This document shows, piece by piece, positions 15,706 through 26,200 of a stretch of DNA of 64,000 nt. Source of the DNA: Nocardioides sp. Root682 (GTDB taxonomy: Bacteria > Actinomycetota > Actinomycetes > Propionibacteriales > Nocardioidaceae). Every line of letters starts with the position of its first letter. The stretch's first letter is position 1. A program made the translations under genes and the position numbers. The stretch lies in contig NZ_LMHJ01000003.1 in assembly GCF_001427795.1 (NCBI RefSeq), forward strand, positions 209,288 through 273,287. Direction: 5' to 3'. The notes beneath the pieces are model-generated. The model did not search any database. It worked only from the letters and a program-made list of their open reading frames with translations, and was not told the DNA's origin.

Positions 15706-15763
15706 CCAGCTGCCCGCCTTGGGTGGCTGCAATCCAAGCACGCACCCATTCGGAGGAAACATC

Positions 15764-16357
15764 GTGAAGCCCCGCACCACCTACCGCTCCCCGCACCAGT
15801 CCGTGTTTGCGCGGACGTCGTCGAAGGCGGTGCCGGCACTGGCCGGCACCGTTGCCGCCCTGGTCCTCGCCACAGGGTCCTCCGCGTGGGCTGAGCCGTG
15901 GGGGGACCCCCTCATCCCGGTTGACGCTCCGCTGTGCCGAGGCGTGGACCCAACCATCGTTGCGTTGCCTGGCGAGAAGGTTGTCGAGGGCACTGGGGGA
16001 GACGACGTGATCGTTGCCAGCAATGGGCAGCGGATCCACGGATACGGCGGCAACGACCTGATCTGTGGTTTCGGGTCAGACGGGTTCCTGATCTACGGGG
16101 GGAACGGCAACGATCGGATCTACGGGGGGAATGGCAACGACGACATCCTCGGCGGCGACGGCGCCGATCAGCTGTTCGGCTCCTACGGCTTTGATGAGTT
16201 GCGCGGTGAAAAGGGCGACGACTACATGCATGGTGGCTACGGCAACGACGAGCTCCATGGATGGACGGGCGATGACACCGCGGATGGCGGGCCCGGGGAC
16301 GATCGGTGCCTGACCAGCGAAGACAAGATCAGCTGCGGGGTCGTCCGCCTGAGCTGA
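15764..16357 (+). CDS. Secreted RTX-type calcium-binding protein
   Basis: A 197-residue protein. GTG 15764 is chosen for GGAGG 8 bp upstream; ATG 15719 would add a leader without a ribosome site. Signal peptide to ~43 (hydrophobic core ALAGTVAALVLATGS, AWA/EP). Mature part: LCRGVDPTIV, GGDDVIVAS, GGNDLICGFG, GGNGNDRIYGGNGNDDI and a shorter roll, ending DRCLTSEDKISCG. Four family cysteines kept. Followed by a strong terminator shared with the convergent lectin gene. Confidence 0.87.
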   Translation: MKPRTTYRSPHQSVFARTSSKAVPALAGTVAALVLATGSSAWAEPWGDPLIPVDAPLCRGVDPTIVALPGEKVVEGTGGDDVIVASNGQRIHGYGGNDLICGFGSDGFLIYGGNGNDRIYGGNGNDDILGGDGADQLFGSYGFDELRGEKGDDYMHGGYGNDELHGWTGDDTADGGPGDDRCLTSEDKISCGVVRLS

Positions 16358-16369
16358 CGAGCTGTGACT

Positions 16370-16408
16370 CGAGGCGAGCGTCTCCCCGCGTGGGTGACGC
16401 TCGCCTCG
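16370..16408. terminator. Bidirectional hairpin terminator
   Basis: A 13-bp perfect stem (16370-16382 with 16396-16408, CGAGGCGAGCGTC) between convergent genes ending at 16357 (+) and 16415 (-). Confidence 0.85.
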
Positions 16409-16414
16409 TGCTTT

Positions 16415-18625
16415 CTAGACCACGAGGAGACACTGCGCGCCGCCGAGGTGGAGCACGCACTGCTTGACAAGCCAGGTCCGAGTGACGGGACTGGTTTGGG
16501 CGACGCCGTTGCTGGCGATGGCGCGGACCGTGAAGGTATGGCGCCCGGCACTCAGGCGGCCGTAGTCGGTCGGAGAGGTGCACGGCAACGCGGGACCGTC
16601 GTCGAGACGGCATTCGAAGACCGACCCTGGCTCGGAGCTGGTGAAGGTGAATCGGGCTCGGTCGATCGTGGTCGAGGAGTCACTGGGGCCGCTGTCGATG
16701 GTGGCCAGAGGCGGGTCGGCGTCGATCGGGAACCCCATCTCGGCTGACGCAGTGTTGCCTGCGGCGTCGACTGCCCGGAGGGTGAGGGTGTGCCCGCCGG
16801 TCGGAAGAGAGGCGGTCAGGTGTGGTGACGTGCACGGCACGTACGCGTCCCGGTCGACACGGCACTCGACGATGGTCGCCGTCTGGTCGACGCTGAAGAG
16901 TGCCTCGGCGGTGGTGGTGCCGGCGCGCTGGGTGACGGTCTGGATGCCCACTGTGGGCGGGGTGGTGTCAACGGGCTCGGGCTCGGACACCGGGTCCGAT
17001 CCCGTACCGGAAGGGGGCGGAGCCGGCAGGAACGGGTGCCTGCCCACCCCTTGGTCTGCCAGCGGTCCGACGTCGACTCCGAGATAGCCCAGGCTCCACG
17101 ACTGGTCCGTGCCCGGGTCGCCAGGAGTGACGCCGTGGGAGGCGGCCACGGCGCCCGCCTTCGGGCTGCGCCCGTATTCACAGGGTCCCACCCGGGCAGT
17201 GGCGCCCTTGTCGGTCGCGGCGTCTCCGTTCAGATCCAGACAACGGCCCGTGGCGAGATTGACCAGGTAGCCCAACGGATTCATCCCCCACTGCTGATCA
17301 GCCCGCTCGGGACTCTCCTGGATGTCGCACCTGGCCAGCACCACCCGGGCACCGTCGGCCTGTTGCCCGGGGGCGCCGGCTACGTCGAGGCAGAGACCGG
17401 AGGAGACGTTCTGCACGAGGCCCGAGCCCCTCACGAACCGCCAGACCTGGTCAGTCCCGGGTGCTGTGACAGCTGCGGTAGCGGGGTCGATCGCCTGGAA
17501 CTCACAGTCGCCCAGCACCGTGGCACCACCTGGAGCCGTCGTCGACGGCGCGGCGACGTCCAGACAGGTGTACCTCGTGGCAGCGGGGCCGGTCCGGGTC
17601 AGGTTGTTGATGAGGAAGAACGGAACCCCCTGATACAGGTCCACCTTGTTCCTGAATCCCAGGTAGGGCTCATCGAAGGCCTCCAGGATCTCGGCCCGCA
17701 CCTCGACGTGCTTGTCGTAGGCGTCACCGAAGTACTCAGCGCGGCGGCTGCCGAAATTGTCACAGCTCCGTGGGCGGAACAGCTTCCTCGTGCAGCTCCA
17801 CCTCTGCTGGTGGGCCAGGGTGCCCGTTCCGCGCGTCGCTCGGGCATCGATCGTGAGTGTGCAGTTCGTGCAGAGCTTCCCCGACGCCGTCCGGCCGTCA
17901 TTCGATTCCCGCCGTACCGTCACGTCCCCGACCACGAACCCGGTGAAGTCGGCCTCCTTCTCCGCCACCATGCGCCGGGTCTCGGCCAACTCAGCGGGCA
18001 GGACCCGGTCCCTCAGCTTGGACTTGTTCTCCCCGGGCGCAGAGAGCCCGTACGCGAGCGCGTAGGCACCGTTCTTGACCGCACCGATCACCTCGAGCGC
18101 AGGCAGCGCCTGCCACGACAGGATGCCGAGCTCGGCCTCCAGTTGCGAGGCGGTGTTGCCCATCGTCTGGAGCAAGGTCGCGAACGCCGCGCGTTCTCCT
18201 GGCCCCATCGTCTCGATCTGTTCGAGACTCGCCTGTTCGCGCTCAAGGATCAGCATCAGGTCGGACGTCCTCGCATACACGCTCTGGAGAAGGCGTTCCT
18301 CGACGATGTCACCGGCGACCTGTTCCATCCGGCCGACCAGGAACTCCATCGTGAGCATCTGCTGCCCGTTGACGCTGCACACGGCAAACCGCGCGGACTT
18401 GCCCATGGCCGTCGCGAGCTTGAGGAACTGGGACAAGCCCGGGAGCACCCCGAAGATCTCCAACGCCGTGTACGCCGCGACATTCGCGGTCTTCGCGCAA
18501 TCGCCCGAACTCGGTCGGACTGCAGAATCCGCCGCACCTGGGCCGCCGACAACACCCCATGCACAGGCGAGGGTGAGCACCATCGCTGTGACGGAACGTC
18601 GGACTTGTCGCTGGAACAAGAACAT
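16415..18625 (-). CDS. Secreted ricin-type lectin with helical N-domain and Ig-like modules
   Basis: A 736-residue protein. ATG 18625 opens a signal peptide (RQVRRSVTAMVLTLACAW, cleavage near GAADS). Residues ~45-245 match the helical domain of 2514 and 31609 (FLVGRMEQVAGDIV, EREQASLEQIETM, LLQTMGNTASQLEAE, LSWQALPALEVIGAVKNGAY). Then come the family module (WSCTRKLF, C-D-N, RRAEYF, PFFLINN), a trefoil lectin (DQVWRF, DQQWGM, DQSWSL) and two Ig-like modules (VECRVDRDAYVPCTSP; VFECRLDDGPALPCTSP). The only complete lectin of the set on the minus strand. The promoter is not obvious; a triple 12-bp repeat lies ~170 bp upstream as for 2514. Confidence 0.85.
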   Translation of the reverse strand: MFLFQRQVRRSVTAMVLTLACAWGVVGGPGAADSAVRPSSGDCAKTANVAAYTALEIFGVLPGLSQFLKLATAMGKSARFAVCSVNGQQMLTMEFLVGRMEQVAGDIVEERLLQSVYARTSDLMLILEREQASLEQIETMGPGERAAFATLLQTMGNTASQLEAELGILSWQALPALEVIGAVKNGAYALAYGLSAPGENKSKLRDRVLPAELAETRRMVAEKEADFTGFVVGDVTVRRESNDGRTASGKLCTNCTLTIDARATRGTGTLAHQQRWSCTRKLFRPRSCDNFGSRRAEYFGDAYDKHVEVRAEILEAFDEPYLGFRNKVDLYQGVPFFLINNLTRTGPAATRYTCLDVAAPSTTAPGGATVLGDCEFQAIDPATAAVTAPGTDQVWRFVRGSGLVQNVSSGLCLDVAGAPGQQADGARVVLARCDIQESPERADQQWGMNPLGYLVNLATGRCLDLNGDAATDKGATARVGPCEYGRSPKAGAVAASHGVTPGDPGTDQSWSLGYLGVDVGPLADQGVGRHPFLPAPPPSGTGSDPVSEPEPVDTTPPTVGIQTVTQRAGTTTAEALFSVDQTATIVECRVDRDAYVPCTSPHLTASLPTGGHTLTLRAVDAAGNTASAEMGFPIDADPPLATIDSGPSDSSTTIDRARFTFTSSEPGSVFECRLDDGPALPCTSPTDYGRLSAGRHTFTVRAIASNGVAQTSPVTRTWLVKQCVLHLGGAQCLLVV

Positions 18626-18764
18626 GGAGAGCCTCGCTGTCGCCGTCGCTGCTGGCGTTGTGCCTGCAGGCGACGGATGCTTCGCGGCTCAGGTGTCCGG
18701 CGCCACGGTCGGCAACGAACGAACGGTGAACCAGGCGCATCACGCGAGGGTCTTGCCCCAGAAG

Positions 18765-18796
18765 CCAACGGTTGCGTCAACGGATCCGGCAACGGC
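18765..18796 (-). promoter_or_regulatory. Triple 12-bp repeat upstream of lectin 16415-18625
   Basis: On the plus strand AACGG half-sites begin at 18767, 18779 and 18791. Relative to the minus-strand lectin they read CCGTT, as at 2336-2368 relative to its paralogue, and at nearly the same distance. It lies in the 308-bp divergent region (18626-18933) that also holds the promoter of 18934. Confidence 0.6.
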
Positions 18797-18816
18797 CCAG
18801 GGGGTGTTCGGCGGAC

Positions 18817-18849
18817 GCAACGGTTACCTCAACGCATGGGAATTACGTT
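18817..18849 (+). promoter_or_regulatory. AACGG direct-repeat promoter of ELWxxDGT gene 18934
   Basis: AACGG at 18819 and AACGC at 18831, then after 8 bp TACGTT (18844-18849). The start codon is 85 bp beyond. Confidence 0.72.
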
Positions 18850-18933
18850 GGCCGTCTGACGGTGGACAGACGAGAAGCCAACCTGCGCCTTGGACGTTCG
18901 CCGCCGCCTGTACGCCACGCGAGGAGACGCCCC

Positions 18934-21501
18934 ATGCTCAAGTCACACGTACGAACCGGGATGGTCGACGCGCGCCCGCACTTGGCCGTCCTGGTCGTCG
19001 CGGCGATGAGTCTGGGGCTTCTCCTCGTTCGGCCGACGACCGCCGAGGCGGCGCCGCTGGACAGCGTCGCGATCCTCGAGGATCTTCGCTTCGGCTCGGC
19101 GAGCGGCAACCCCCGCGAGTTGACCGACGTGGCCGGGAACCTGTTCTTCGCGGCCACCGACGAGGGCGACACCGAGCTCTGGATGTCGGACGGCACCTTC
19201 CTCGGCACGAATCAGGTCCACGACATCAACCTGGGGCCGACAAAGAGCAGTTCCCCACGCGAGCTCACGGCCGTGGGTCGGACCCTGTTCTTCGCCGCCT
19301 TCGACGGCAACAACACCGAGCTCTGGAAATCTGACGGCACGCGCGTGGGCACCCAGCTGGTCAGGGACCTCGCCGGCCCTCAGGACGCGGCGCCCATCGA
19401 ACTCACCGCGGTCGGACGCACGCTGTTCTTCTCGGCATTCGACGGGAAAGGGCGCGAGCTGTTCAAGAGCGACGGCACCTTCGGCGGAACGGGCCGGGTC
19501 AAGGACATCGGGCCCGGTGATCAGAGTGGCCATCCGCTCGGACTGACCGATGTCGCGGGCACGCTGTTCTTCACCGCGGTCGACGACGGCGGTCGCGAGT
19601 TGTGGACATCCAACGGCACTGAGGCTGGAACCGTCCGGCTCAAGGACATCAACCCCGGCAGCGCGGACAGCAACCCGACCGCGCTGACCGCAGTCGGCGA
19701 CACCCTGTACTTCACGGCCTACAACGAGAAGAGCAGTGTCGAGCTGTGGAAGTCGGACGGGTCGCCGGCGGGGACGGTCATGGTCAAGGAGCTCCTGCCG
19801 GGGGTCCTCAGTGCCTTCCCTGTCGGACTCACCGCGGTGGACGACACCCTGTTCTTTGCGGCGTCAGACGGTGAACACGGCAAGGAGCTGTGGACGTCCG
19901 ACGGCACAGCAGCCGGAACCGGCCAGGTCGCGGACCTCGCAACCGGCCCCAGCGCGAGCCAGCCGACCGAGTTGACGGCTGTCGACGATCGGCTCTTCTT
20001 CAGCGCCAACGTCGGCGGTGAGCGGGAACTGTGGACCTCGGACGGAACGGCCAACGGGACGACCAAGGTCAAGGACATCAACCCGGGCGTCGCCAGCAGC
20101 ACACCCAACCAGCTGGTCGCCTTCGGTGGTGTCCTCTACTTCTCCGCCCTTGACGCGGCCAACGGTCGTGAACTCTGGAGATCCGATGGAACGGGCGTCG
20201 GCACGGAGCGGATGAGTGACATCGTCGCGGGAGCCGGAAGCGGGGAGCCGAAGTCCCTGACGGCTGCGGGCCCGATTCTGTACATGTCTGCCGACGACGT
20301 GGTGCAAGGTCGCGAACTGTGGTCGGCGAAGGACACGATTGCGCCGGACACCATCATCACCTCAGGCCCTGCGGAAGGATCCGCCACGACTGCCTCTCGG
20401 GTCACGATCGGATTCCGCTCCGATGACTCGTCGGCAACCTTCGAATGTCGCGTCGTCCTGTCTGTTCCGGGCGACGTCCTCGCGTCCGTCCCCGCGTTCA
20501 AGCCCTGTACGTCGGCCGACGCGCATGTGCTGGATCCGATGCCGCCGCCCGGCACTACCGTCGACTTCGCGGTCCGCGCCCTGGATGGGGCCGGGAACCT
20601 CGACTCCACGCCGGCCCGACGGACGTTCACGACGGCAGCCGCCGTACCTCCGGTCGCGGTCGATGACGTGGTGACCGTGGTGGAGGACGCAGGGCCGACG
20701 AAGGTCGACGTACTGGCGAACGACAGCAACCCGCAGGACGGCCCCGTGACGATCGTGTCGGTCGGACAGCCGGGCAAGGGGACGGCCGTCGTCGCGGAGG
20801 CTGGGTCGCTGATCAGCTATGAACCTCATCCGGACCAGTGCACCGATACGGACGAGGCAGACACGTTCGGGTACACGCTGAACGGCGGTTCTACAGCGAA
20901 GGTCAGCGTGACGATCGTGTGTGTCGACGATGCGCCGGTGGCCGTCAATGACGACGCGACAGCACTCGAGAACGCGGTCGACGTCAGCCTGGACGTGTTG
21001 GCGAACGACACCGATCCCGATGGTGGTCCGCTCCTGATCGCGTCAGTGACGCAACCGAGCAATGGCACCGTGCGGGTCGTCGATGCCGGATCCGGACTCA
21101 GGTACTCACCCACGCCCGGCCACTGTTCAGACCCGGGGGAAAGCGATTCCTTCGAGTACGCACTGAACGGTGGATCCAGGGCCACGGTCACGCTGACCGT
21201 TGCCTGTGCTCCGCGCCCGCCGGACGACTCCACGCCCCCGGAGACCGTGATCACGACCGCGCCGAACCTGCTCACCAGCTCGCTGTGGCTGGCGTCGACG
21301 GGAACCTTCTCGTTCTCCTCATCGGAGCCTGGTTCGACGTTCGAGTGCCGGGTCGACACCGGTCCCTACGTCGCCTGCGCCTCGCCGCACCGCCTCAGCG
21401 TTCCGTTCGGCCAGCACACCTTCGCCGTACGCGCTCGAGATGCCTCCGGGAATGTCGACCCCACCCCGGCGACTCTCCGGGTCCTCCAGTTCGGCCTGTA
21501 G
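18934..21501 (+). CDS. Secreted ELWxxDGT-repeat protein with Big_9 and Ig-like modules
   Basis: An 855-residue protein. ATG 18934 has GAGGAG 7 bp upstream. Signal peptide to ~43 (VLVVAAMSLGLLLV, AEAA/P). Residues ~45-465 hold eight ELWxSDGTxxGT repeats plus a degenerate ninth (ELWSAKD), each with a LFFxAxDG strand and a V-K-DI turn; this is the ELWxxDGT family, likely a beta-propeller. Next are an Ig-like module (FECRVVLSVP, CTSAD), two Big_9 modules (VDVLANDSNPQDGP; LDVLANDTDPDGGP) and a final Ig-like module. The architecture matches 23240-27313 in the same order but with two instead of seven Big_9 units. No enzymatic motif; exported structural protein inferred. Confidence 0.87.
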   Translation: MLKSHVRTGMVDARPHLAVLVVAAMSLGLLLVRPTTAEAAPLDSVAILEDLRFGSASGNPRELTDVAGNLFFAATDEGDTELWMSDGTFLGTNQVHDINLGPTKSSSPRELTAVGRTLFFAAFDGNNTELWKSDGTRVGTQLVRDLAGPQDAAPIELTAVGRTLFFSAFDGKGRELFKSDGTFGGTGRVKDIGPGDQSGHPLGLTDVAGTLFFTAVDDGGRELWTSNGTEAGTVRLKDINPGSADSNPTALTAVGDTLYFTAYNEKSSVELWKSDGSPAGTVMVKELLPGVLSAFPVGLTAVDDTLFFAASDGEHGKELWTSDGTAAGTGQVADLATGPSASQPTELTAVDDRLFFSANVGGERELWTSDGTANGTTKVKDINPGVASSTPNQLVAFGGVLYFSALDAANGRELWRSDGTGVGTERMSDIVAGAGSGEPKSLTAAGPILYMSADDVVQGRELWSAKDTIAPDTIITSGPAEGSATTASRVTIGFRSDDSSATFECRVVLSVPGDVLASVPAFKPCTSADAHVLDPMPPPGTTVDFAVRALDGAGNLDSTPARRTFTTAAAVPPVAVDDVVTVVEDAGPTKVDVLANDSNPQDGPVTIVSVGQPGKGTAVVAEAGSLISYEPHPDQCTDTDEADTFGYTLNGGSTAKVSVTIVCVDDAPVAVNDDATALENAVDVSLDVLANDTDPDGGPLLIASVTQPSNGTVRVVDAGSGLRYSPTPGHCSDPGESDSFEYALNGGSRATVTLTVACAPRPPDDSTPPETVITTAPNLLTSSLWLASTGTFSFSSSEPGSTFECRVDTGPYVACASPHRLSVPFGQHTFAVRARDASGNVDPTPATLRVLQFGL

Positions 21502-21624
21502 AGGTCGGTGACGATCGACCATCGGGCAGCCGCCACCATGCTCGACGACGGGCTCGTCGGGAGGGCGACCTCGGGTAACGTCGACGCGCTCGGCCGAGCG
21601 CTGATGGAAGCGGCGGGTGGCCTC

Positions 21625-21657
21625 GCAACGGTTTACGCAACGGTTCGTCTGCATCGT
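21625..21657 (+). promoter_or_regulatory. AACGG direct-repeat promoter of lectin gene 21742
   Basis: AACGG at 21627 and 21639; CATCGT (21652-21657) stands 8 bp after the second half-site, a one-base miss of TANNNT. Confidence 0.65.
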
Positions 21658-21741
21658 GGGGTTTCTTCATAGGTAGGCCATCACCGCTTGTGGACTGACT
21701 CGGCACCACTCCCGATGTGACCATTCAATCGAGGTGTCGCC

Positions 21742-23103
21742 ATGATCAACCGCTGCCGAATGTTCCCGCTCCGCGTCGCCGTTGTCGTCGCGGCCACGTT
21801 GGTCTGTCTTGGGGCTGTGCAAGGCGGAACGCCGTCCGCCGGCGCGGTGTTCGCCCCCGAGGTCGTTTCGTTCGACGAGCCGACTGAGGCGGAGCTGCGT
21901 GACCAGTTCATGGCCGAAGAGGCCTCTCTTGTGGCCGGTGCCGATGACCTGCTCATCAGCCGCCAGTCGAGCGTGACCAAGAGCGGCACGACCACCAACT
22001 TCGTGATCAAGGCGTGGGTCAAGAGCGGGTCGACGTATCTGTACCACCAACTGTGGGGCTGTGAGCGGAGGTGGACGAGGCCGAATGCGTGCAGCAACTT
22101 CGAGGAGCGCCGCGCGGAGTTCTTCGCGGCAGCACTGAACGTGCTCCACCATGAGCGCTCGTCCAGGGCCACCAACGGGTTCAACGTCCCCAAGCTGTTG
22201 AACAAGAACGAGATCGACTTCTACGGGGGAGTGCCGTTCTTCCTGGTCAACAACCTGAGCAGGGAGAGGAACCAGACTGAACCCAGCCCCTCTCACACCT
22301 GCCTGGACGTGATCGGCGGCTATGCCTGGGTTACTCCGGGCACTGGGCTGCAGTTGCGCGGATGTGAGTTCGACCGCGCCGAGCCGTCGAGCACCCTGCC
22401 GACCGATCACATCTGGCGCTTCGTTCCGGGGACGTCCCTGCTGCAGAACGTCCTGTCCGGTCTCTGCCTCGATGTTGCGGGACCGGTGACGACCCAGACC
22501 GACGGCAGTCCGGTCGTGGTGAGCGCGTGTGACTTCAATGGCGGCTGGGAGACTGCCGACCAGCGCTGGGGACTGCACCCGCTCGGCTACCTGGTCAACC
22601 TGGCATCCGGCCGCTGCCTGGACATGAACGGCGCGAGCACCACGAGCAACGGTGCCGCGGCGCGCGTGGTCAACTGCGAGTACGGACTGAGCGCGAAGCT
22701 GAACAGTCCCGGTTCTTCTCAGGGCCTCACCGCAGCAGACTCCACCACCGATCAGTCGTGGAGCGTGTCGGGCCTCGACAGCGGCCTGCACCCCACACTT
22801 CCGTCGTACCCGGCGCTGGACGGTCGTGTGGTCCCGCCGCAGACCACGATCACCGCTGCCCCGCCCCACACGATCACTCACTACGACGAAGTGAACATTG
22901 CATTCACCAGCAACATGGTGGGATCCACCTTCGAATGCAGTTTCAACGATGGCGGCTACGTGCCCTGCACGTCACCGTTCACGCACGACACCTTCCGTGG
23001 GGAACGCGGGGACTACTCCTTCAGGGTGCGGGCGACCAACCGGTACGGCCTCACCGATCCGACCGCTGCAGTTGCGCTGTGGGCCGTCGTGGAACCGTTC
23101 TGA
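21742..23103 (+). CDS. Secreted ricin-type lectin with one Ig-like module
   Basis: A 453-residue protein. ATG 21742 with GAGGTG upstream. Signal peptide to ~34 (VAVVVAATLVCLGAVQGG). The family module spans ~60-170 (LYHQLWGCERRWTRPNACSN, RRAEFFAAAL, KNEIDFYGGVPFFLVNN). The trefoil spans ~180-345 (DHIWRF, DQRWGL, DQSWSV; GLCLDVAG and GRCLDMNG), with one Ig-like module at the end (FECSFNDGGYVPCTSPF). The short N-region groups it with 11182 and 12432; the tail lacks the RKC ending of the others. Glycan binding inferred. Confidence 0.85.
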   Translation: MINRCRMFPLRVAVVVAATLVCLGAVQGGTPSAGAVFAPEVVSFDEPTEAELRDQFMAEEASLVAGADDLLISRQSSVTKSGTTTNFVIKAWVKSGSTYLYHQLWGCERRWTRPNACSNFEERRAEFFAAALNVLHHERSSRATNGFNVPKLLNKNEIDFYGGVPFFLVNNLSRERNQTEPSPSHTCLDVIGGYAWVTPGTGLQLRGCEFDRAEPSSTLPTDHIWRFVPGTSLLQNVLSGLCLDVAGPVTTQTDGSPVVVSACDFNGGWETADQRWGLHPLGYLVNLASGRCLDMNGASTTSNGAAARVVNCEYGLSAKLNSPGSSQGLTAADSTTDQSWSVSGLDSGLHPTLPSYPALDGRVVPPQTTITAAPPHTITHYDEVNIAFTSNMVGSTFECSFNDGGYVPCTSPFTHDTFRGERGDYSFRVRATNRYGLTDPTAAVALWAVVEPF

Positions 23104-23130
23104 ACCGAGCGCTGGGCCTTCGAATGCACC

Positions 23131-23164
23131 GCAACGGTTTCGACAACGGTCGGCGGCCTACGTT
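23131..23164 (+). promoter_or_regulatory. AACGG direct-repeat promoter of ELWxxDGT gene 23240
   Basis: AACGG at 23133 and 23145, then after 9 bp TACGTT (23159-23164) within CCTACGTT. Very close to consensus. Confidence 0.75.
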
Positions 23165-23239
23165 GCCCTATTCATTCAAATCCTCGGGATCACGAAACGG
23201 CGGAGGCGCTCACCACGCCTGTCGCCCGAGGAGATGCTC

Positions 23240-26200
23240 ATGTGGATGACCAATGACCACCGGTCCATCGATCGCCGAACGCGGCGTAGCCTCTCGGCGG
23301 TCGCGATGTTGGCCCTGGCCGCGACGCTGCCTCTGGTCGCCCCCCTGGTGCCCGCAGCCGTGGCCGGTCCGCCGGACAGCGTGTCGCTCGTTGCGGACGT
23401 CAAGGCTGGCGCCACAGGAAGTGACCCAACCGGCCTGCTCGACATGGGTGGCACTCTCTACTTCGCGGCCACCCAGGGTGACCGCGAGCTCTGGAAGTAC
23501 GACGGCTCGGGGCATTCTCTGGTCCGTGACATCAACGCGGGAGCAGGTAGCAGCGACCCCCGAGAGTTGACCAAGCGCAGTGCGTCAGTGTTCTTCTTCA
23601 GTGCGACTGGGTTCGGCGGTCGTGAGTTGTGGAGGTCCAACGGCACCGCATCCGGCACCGCGCAGGTCGGAGAGGTGAATGCGGGCAGTGCGAGCAGCAC
23701 ACCCACCGAGCTGACCATGGTCGGCAGCACGTTGTTCTTCAGCGCCTTCGACGGTACGGATCGCGAGCTCTGGAAGAGTGACGGCACCCTGGCGGGGACC
23801 GTCCAGGTCAAGGACATCGCCCCCGGCGCCGGTAGCGGCGACCCCCAGGACCTGACCCAGGTCGGGGGGACCTTGTTCTTCACCGCGGCCGACGCGGGCG
23901 CCAGCAGCCGCGAGCTGTGGAAGTCGGACGGCACCGCCGCGGGGACGGTGCGGGTCAAGGACATCAACCCCGGCACCACGGGCAGCCTTCCGCTCAGACT
24001 TACCGCGGTGGGCTCGACACTGTTCTTCTCGGCGATGAGCGGCACGGGATCTCACGAGCTGTGGAAGTCGGACGGGACCTCCGCGGGCACCGTCCGGGTC
24101 GCGCAGAACGCCCTACTCAGAGCGCCTGTTGAGCTTACGAATGTCGGCGGCACTCTCTTCTTCTCGGCGACGACGACCGCACAGGGCAGGGAGCTGTGGA
24201 AGTCCAACGGCACCACTGCCGGAACCGTGCAAGTCGCCGACATCATCCTCGGCGACCAGAGCGGCGAGCCGACCGAGCTTGCCGCTGTCGGCGGGCGGCT
24301 GTTCTTCCAGGCAGGAGCGGAGACGAATCGTGAGCTCTGGACGTCGAACGGCACCGCCGCCGGTACGGTCCGCGTCAAGGAGATCAATGTCGCCGGAAGC
24401 AGTAGCCCGGCCGAGCTGACCGAGATCGCCGGCACTGCCTACTTCGCGGCAACCGACAGCACGCACGGGCGTGAGCTGTGGCGTTCGGATGGCACCGCTG
24501 GCGGAACCGTACGGGTGGGCGACGTCGCAACGGGCGCCGCGAGCAGTTCGCCGACGTACCTCACGGCCAGCGGCGGCCAACTGTTCTTGTCGGCCGACGA
24601 CGGCGCCAGTGTCGGTCGCGAGGTTTGGCGCACGATGGACAGCATCGCGCCGAACACGTCGATCACCTCCGGTCCGGCCGAGGGATCGACGACTTCGGAC
24701 ACCCCGATCACCCTGGGATTCGCCTCGGACGACCTCCCCTCGACGTTCCGCTGCCGTTTCACCCTGACGGCGCCCGGGCAGCAGCCGGGAACACCGCCTG
24801 CCTTCGGCTCGTGCTCGAGCGCGAACTCCCACACGCTGACTCCCGTTCCGGCGTCCGGCACGCTCGTCACCTTCGAGGTCCGCGCTACGGACGCGGCCGG
24901 CAACGTCGACCCCACGCCCGCGTCGCGCACCTTCACTGTCGTCGCGCCTGACGCTCCGCCGGTTGCCGTGAACGACGAGCTCACTGTCCTGCGCGAGATC
25001 GGTCTGCCGGCCGCACTCGACGTGTTGGCGAACGACACCGACGCGGATGGGGGTTCGATCAGGATCGAGTCGGTCACCCAGCCGACCAACGGGTCGGTCG
25101 AGATCGTTGATGGAGGCGCGAGCCTGTCCTACGAGCCCAGCCGGCAGTACTGCAACGACTCGGGCCCGTTCACCTACACACTGAACGGCGGGTCGACCGC
25201 GACGGTCAGGGTGACGGTGCTGTGCGGTGACTCGCCTCCCGTTGCGCAAGACGACGATATCTCCGTGGTCCGCGAGACCGGTCCGTCCCTGCTCGACGTG
25301 CTTGCCAACGACAAGAATCCTGACGGCGGCCCCATCCTGATCGAGTCGGTCGGTCACCCGCGGCACGGGTCGGTGGAGATCGTCGACTCGGGATCGCGCC
25401 TGTCCTACGAGCCGGACCGGGACGTCTGCACCGACTCAGGCTCCTTCACCTACACGCTGAACGGTGGATCCACAGCAACGGTCATGGTGAGGGTCAGTTG
25501 CACCCCGGTGGACCGGGCCCCGGTCGCGGTCGGCGATTCCGCCACTGTGCTCCAGGACGCAGAGGCCACCGGGATCGATGTGTTGGTCAACGACACGGAT
25601 GCTGACGGCGGCCCGATGGTGGTGGAGTCGGTGACTCAGCCGTTCAACGGCGCGGCGGCGATCACCGGATCGGGTTCGGGCTTGACGTACACACCGAACC
25701 GCGGTTACTGCAACGACACCGTCGGCGCACCGTCTGATCGTCCCGGTCCGCCGGACACGTTCACCTACATGTTGAACGGCGGCTCGGTTGCCACTGTTTC
25801 GTTGAGAGTGACCTGCACCCCGGAGCCGGTGGACCTGCTGCCGGTGGCGGTCGATGATGCCGCGACGGTGGCCCAGGACGCAGAGGCCACCGAGATCGAT
25901 GTGCTGGCCAACGACACGGACGCTGACGGCGGCCCGATGGTGGTGGAGTCGGTGACCCAGCCGACCAACGGCACGGTCGCGGTCTCCGGATCCGGTTCGG
26001 GTCTGACCTATGCACCGGACTCCGGCTACTGCAACGACGCTGGGGCCCCGGATAGGTTCACCTACGCGCTGAATGGCGGGTCGACAGGCACCGCCGAAAT
26101 GGCGGTCACCTGTGTCCCGGAGGTGGTGGACCAGAATCCGGCTGCAGTCGATGATGCGGCGATCGTCGTCCAGGACGTGACGGCGAAGCAGATCAATGTG

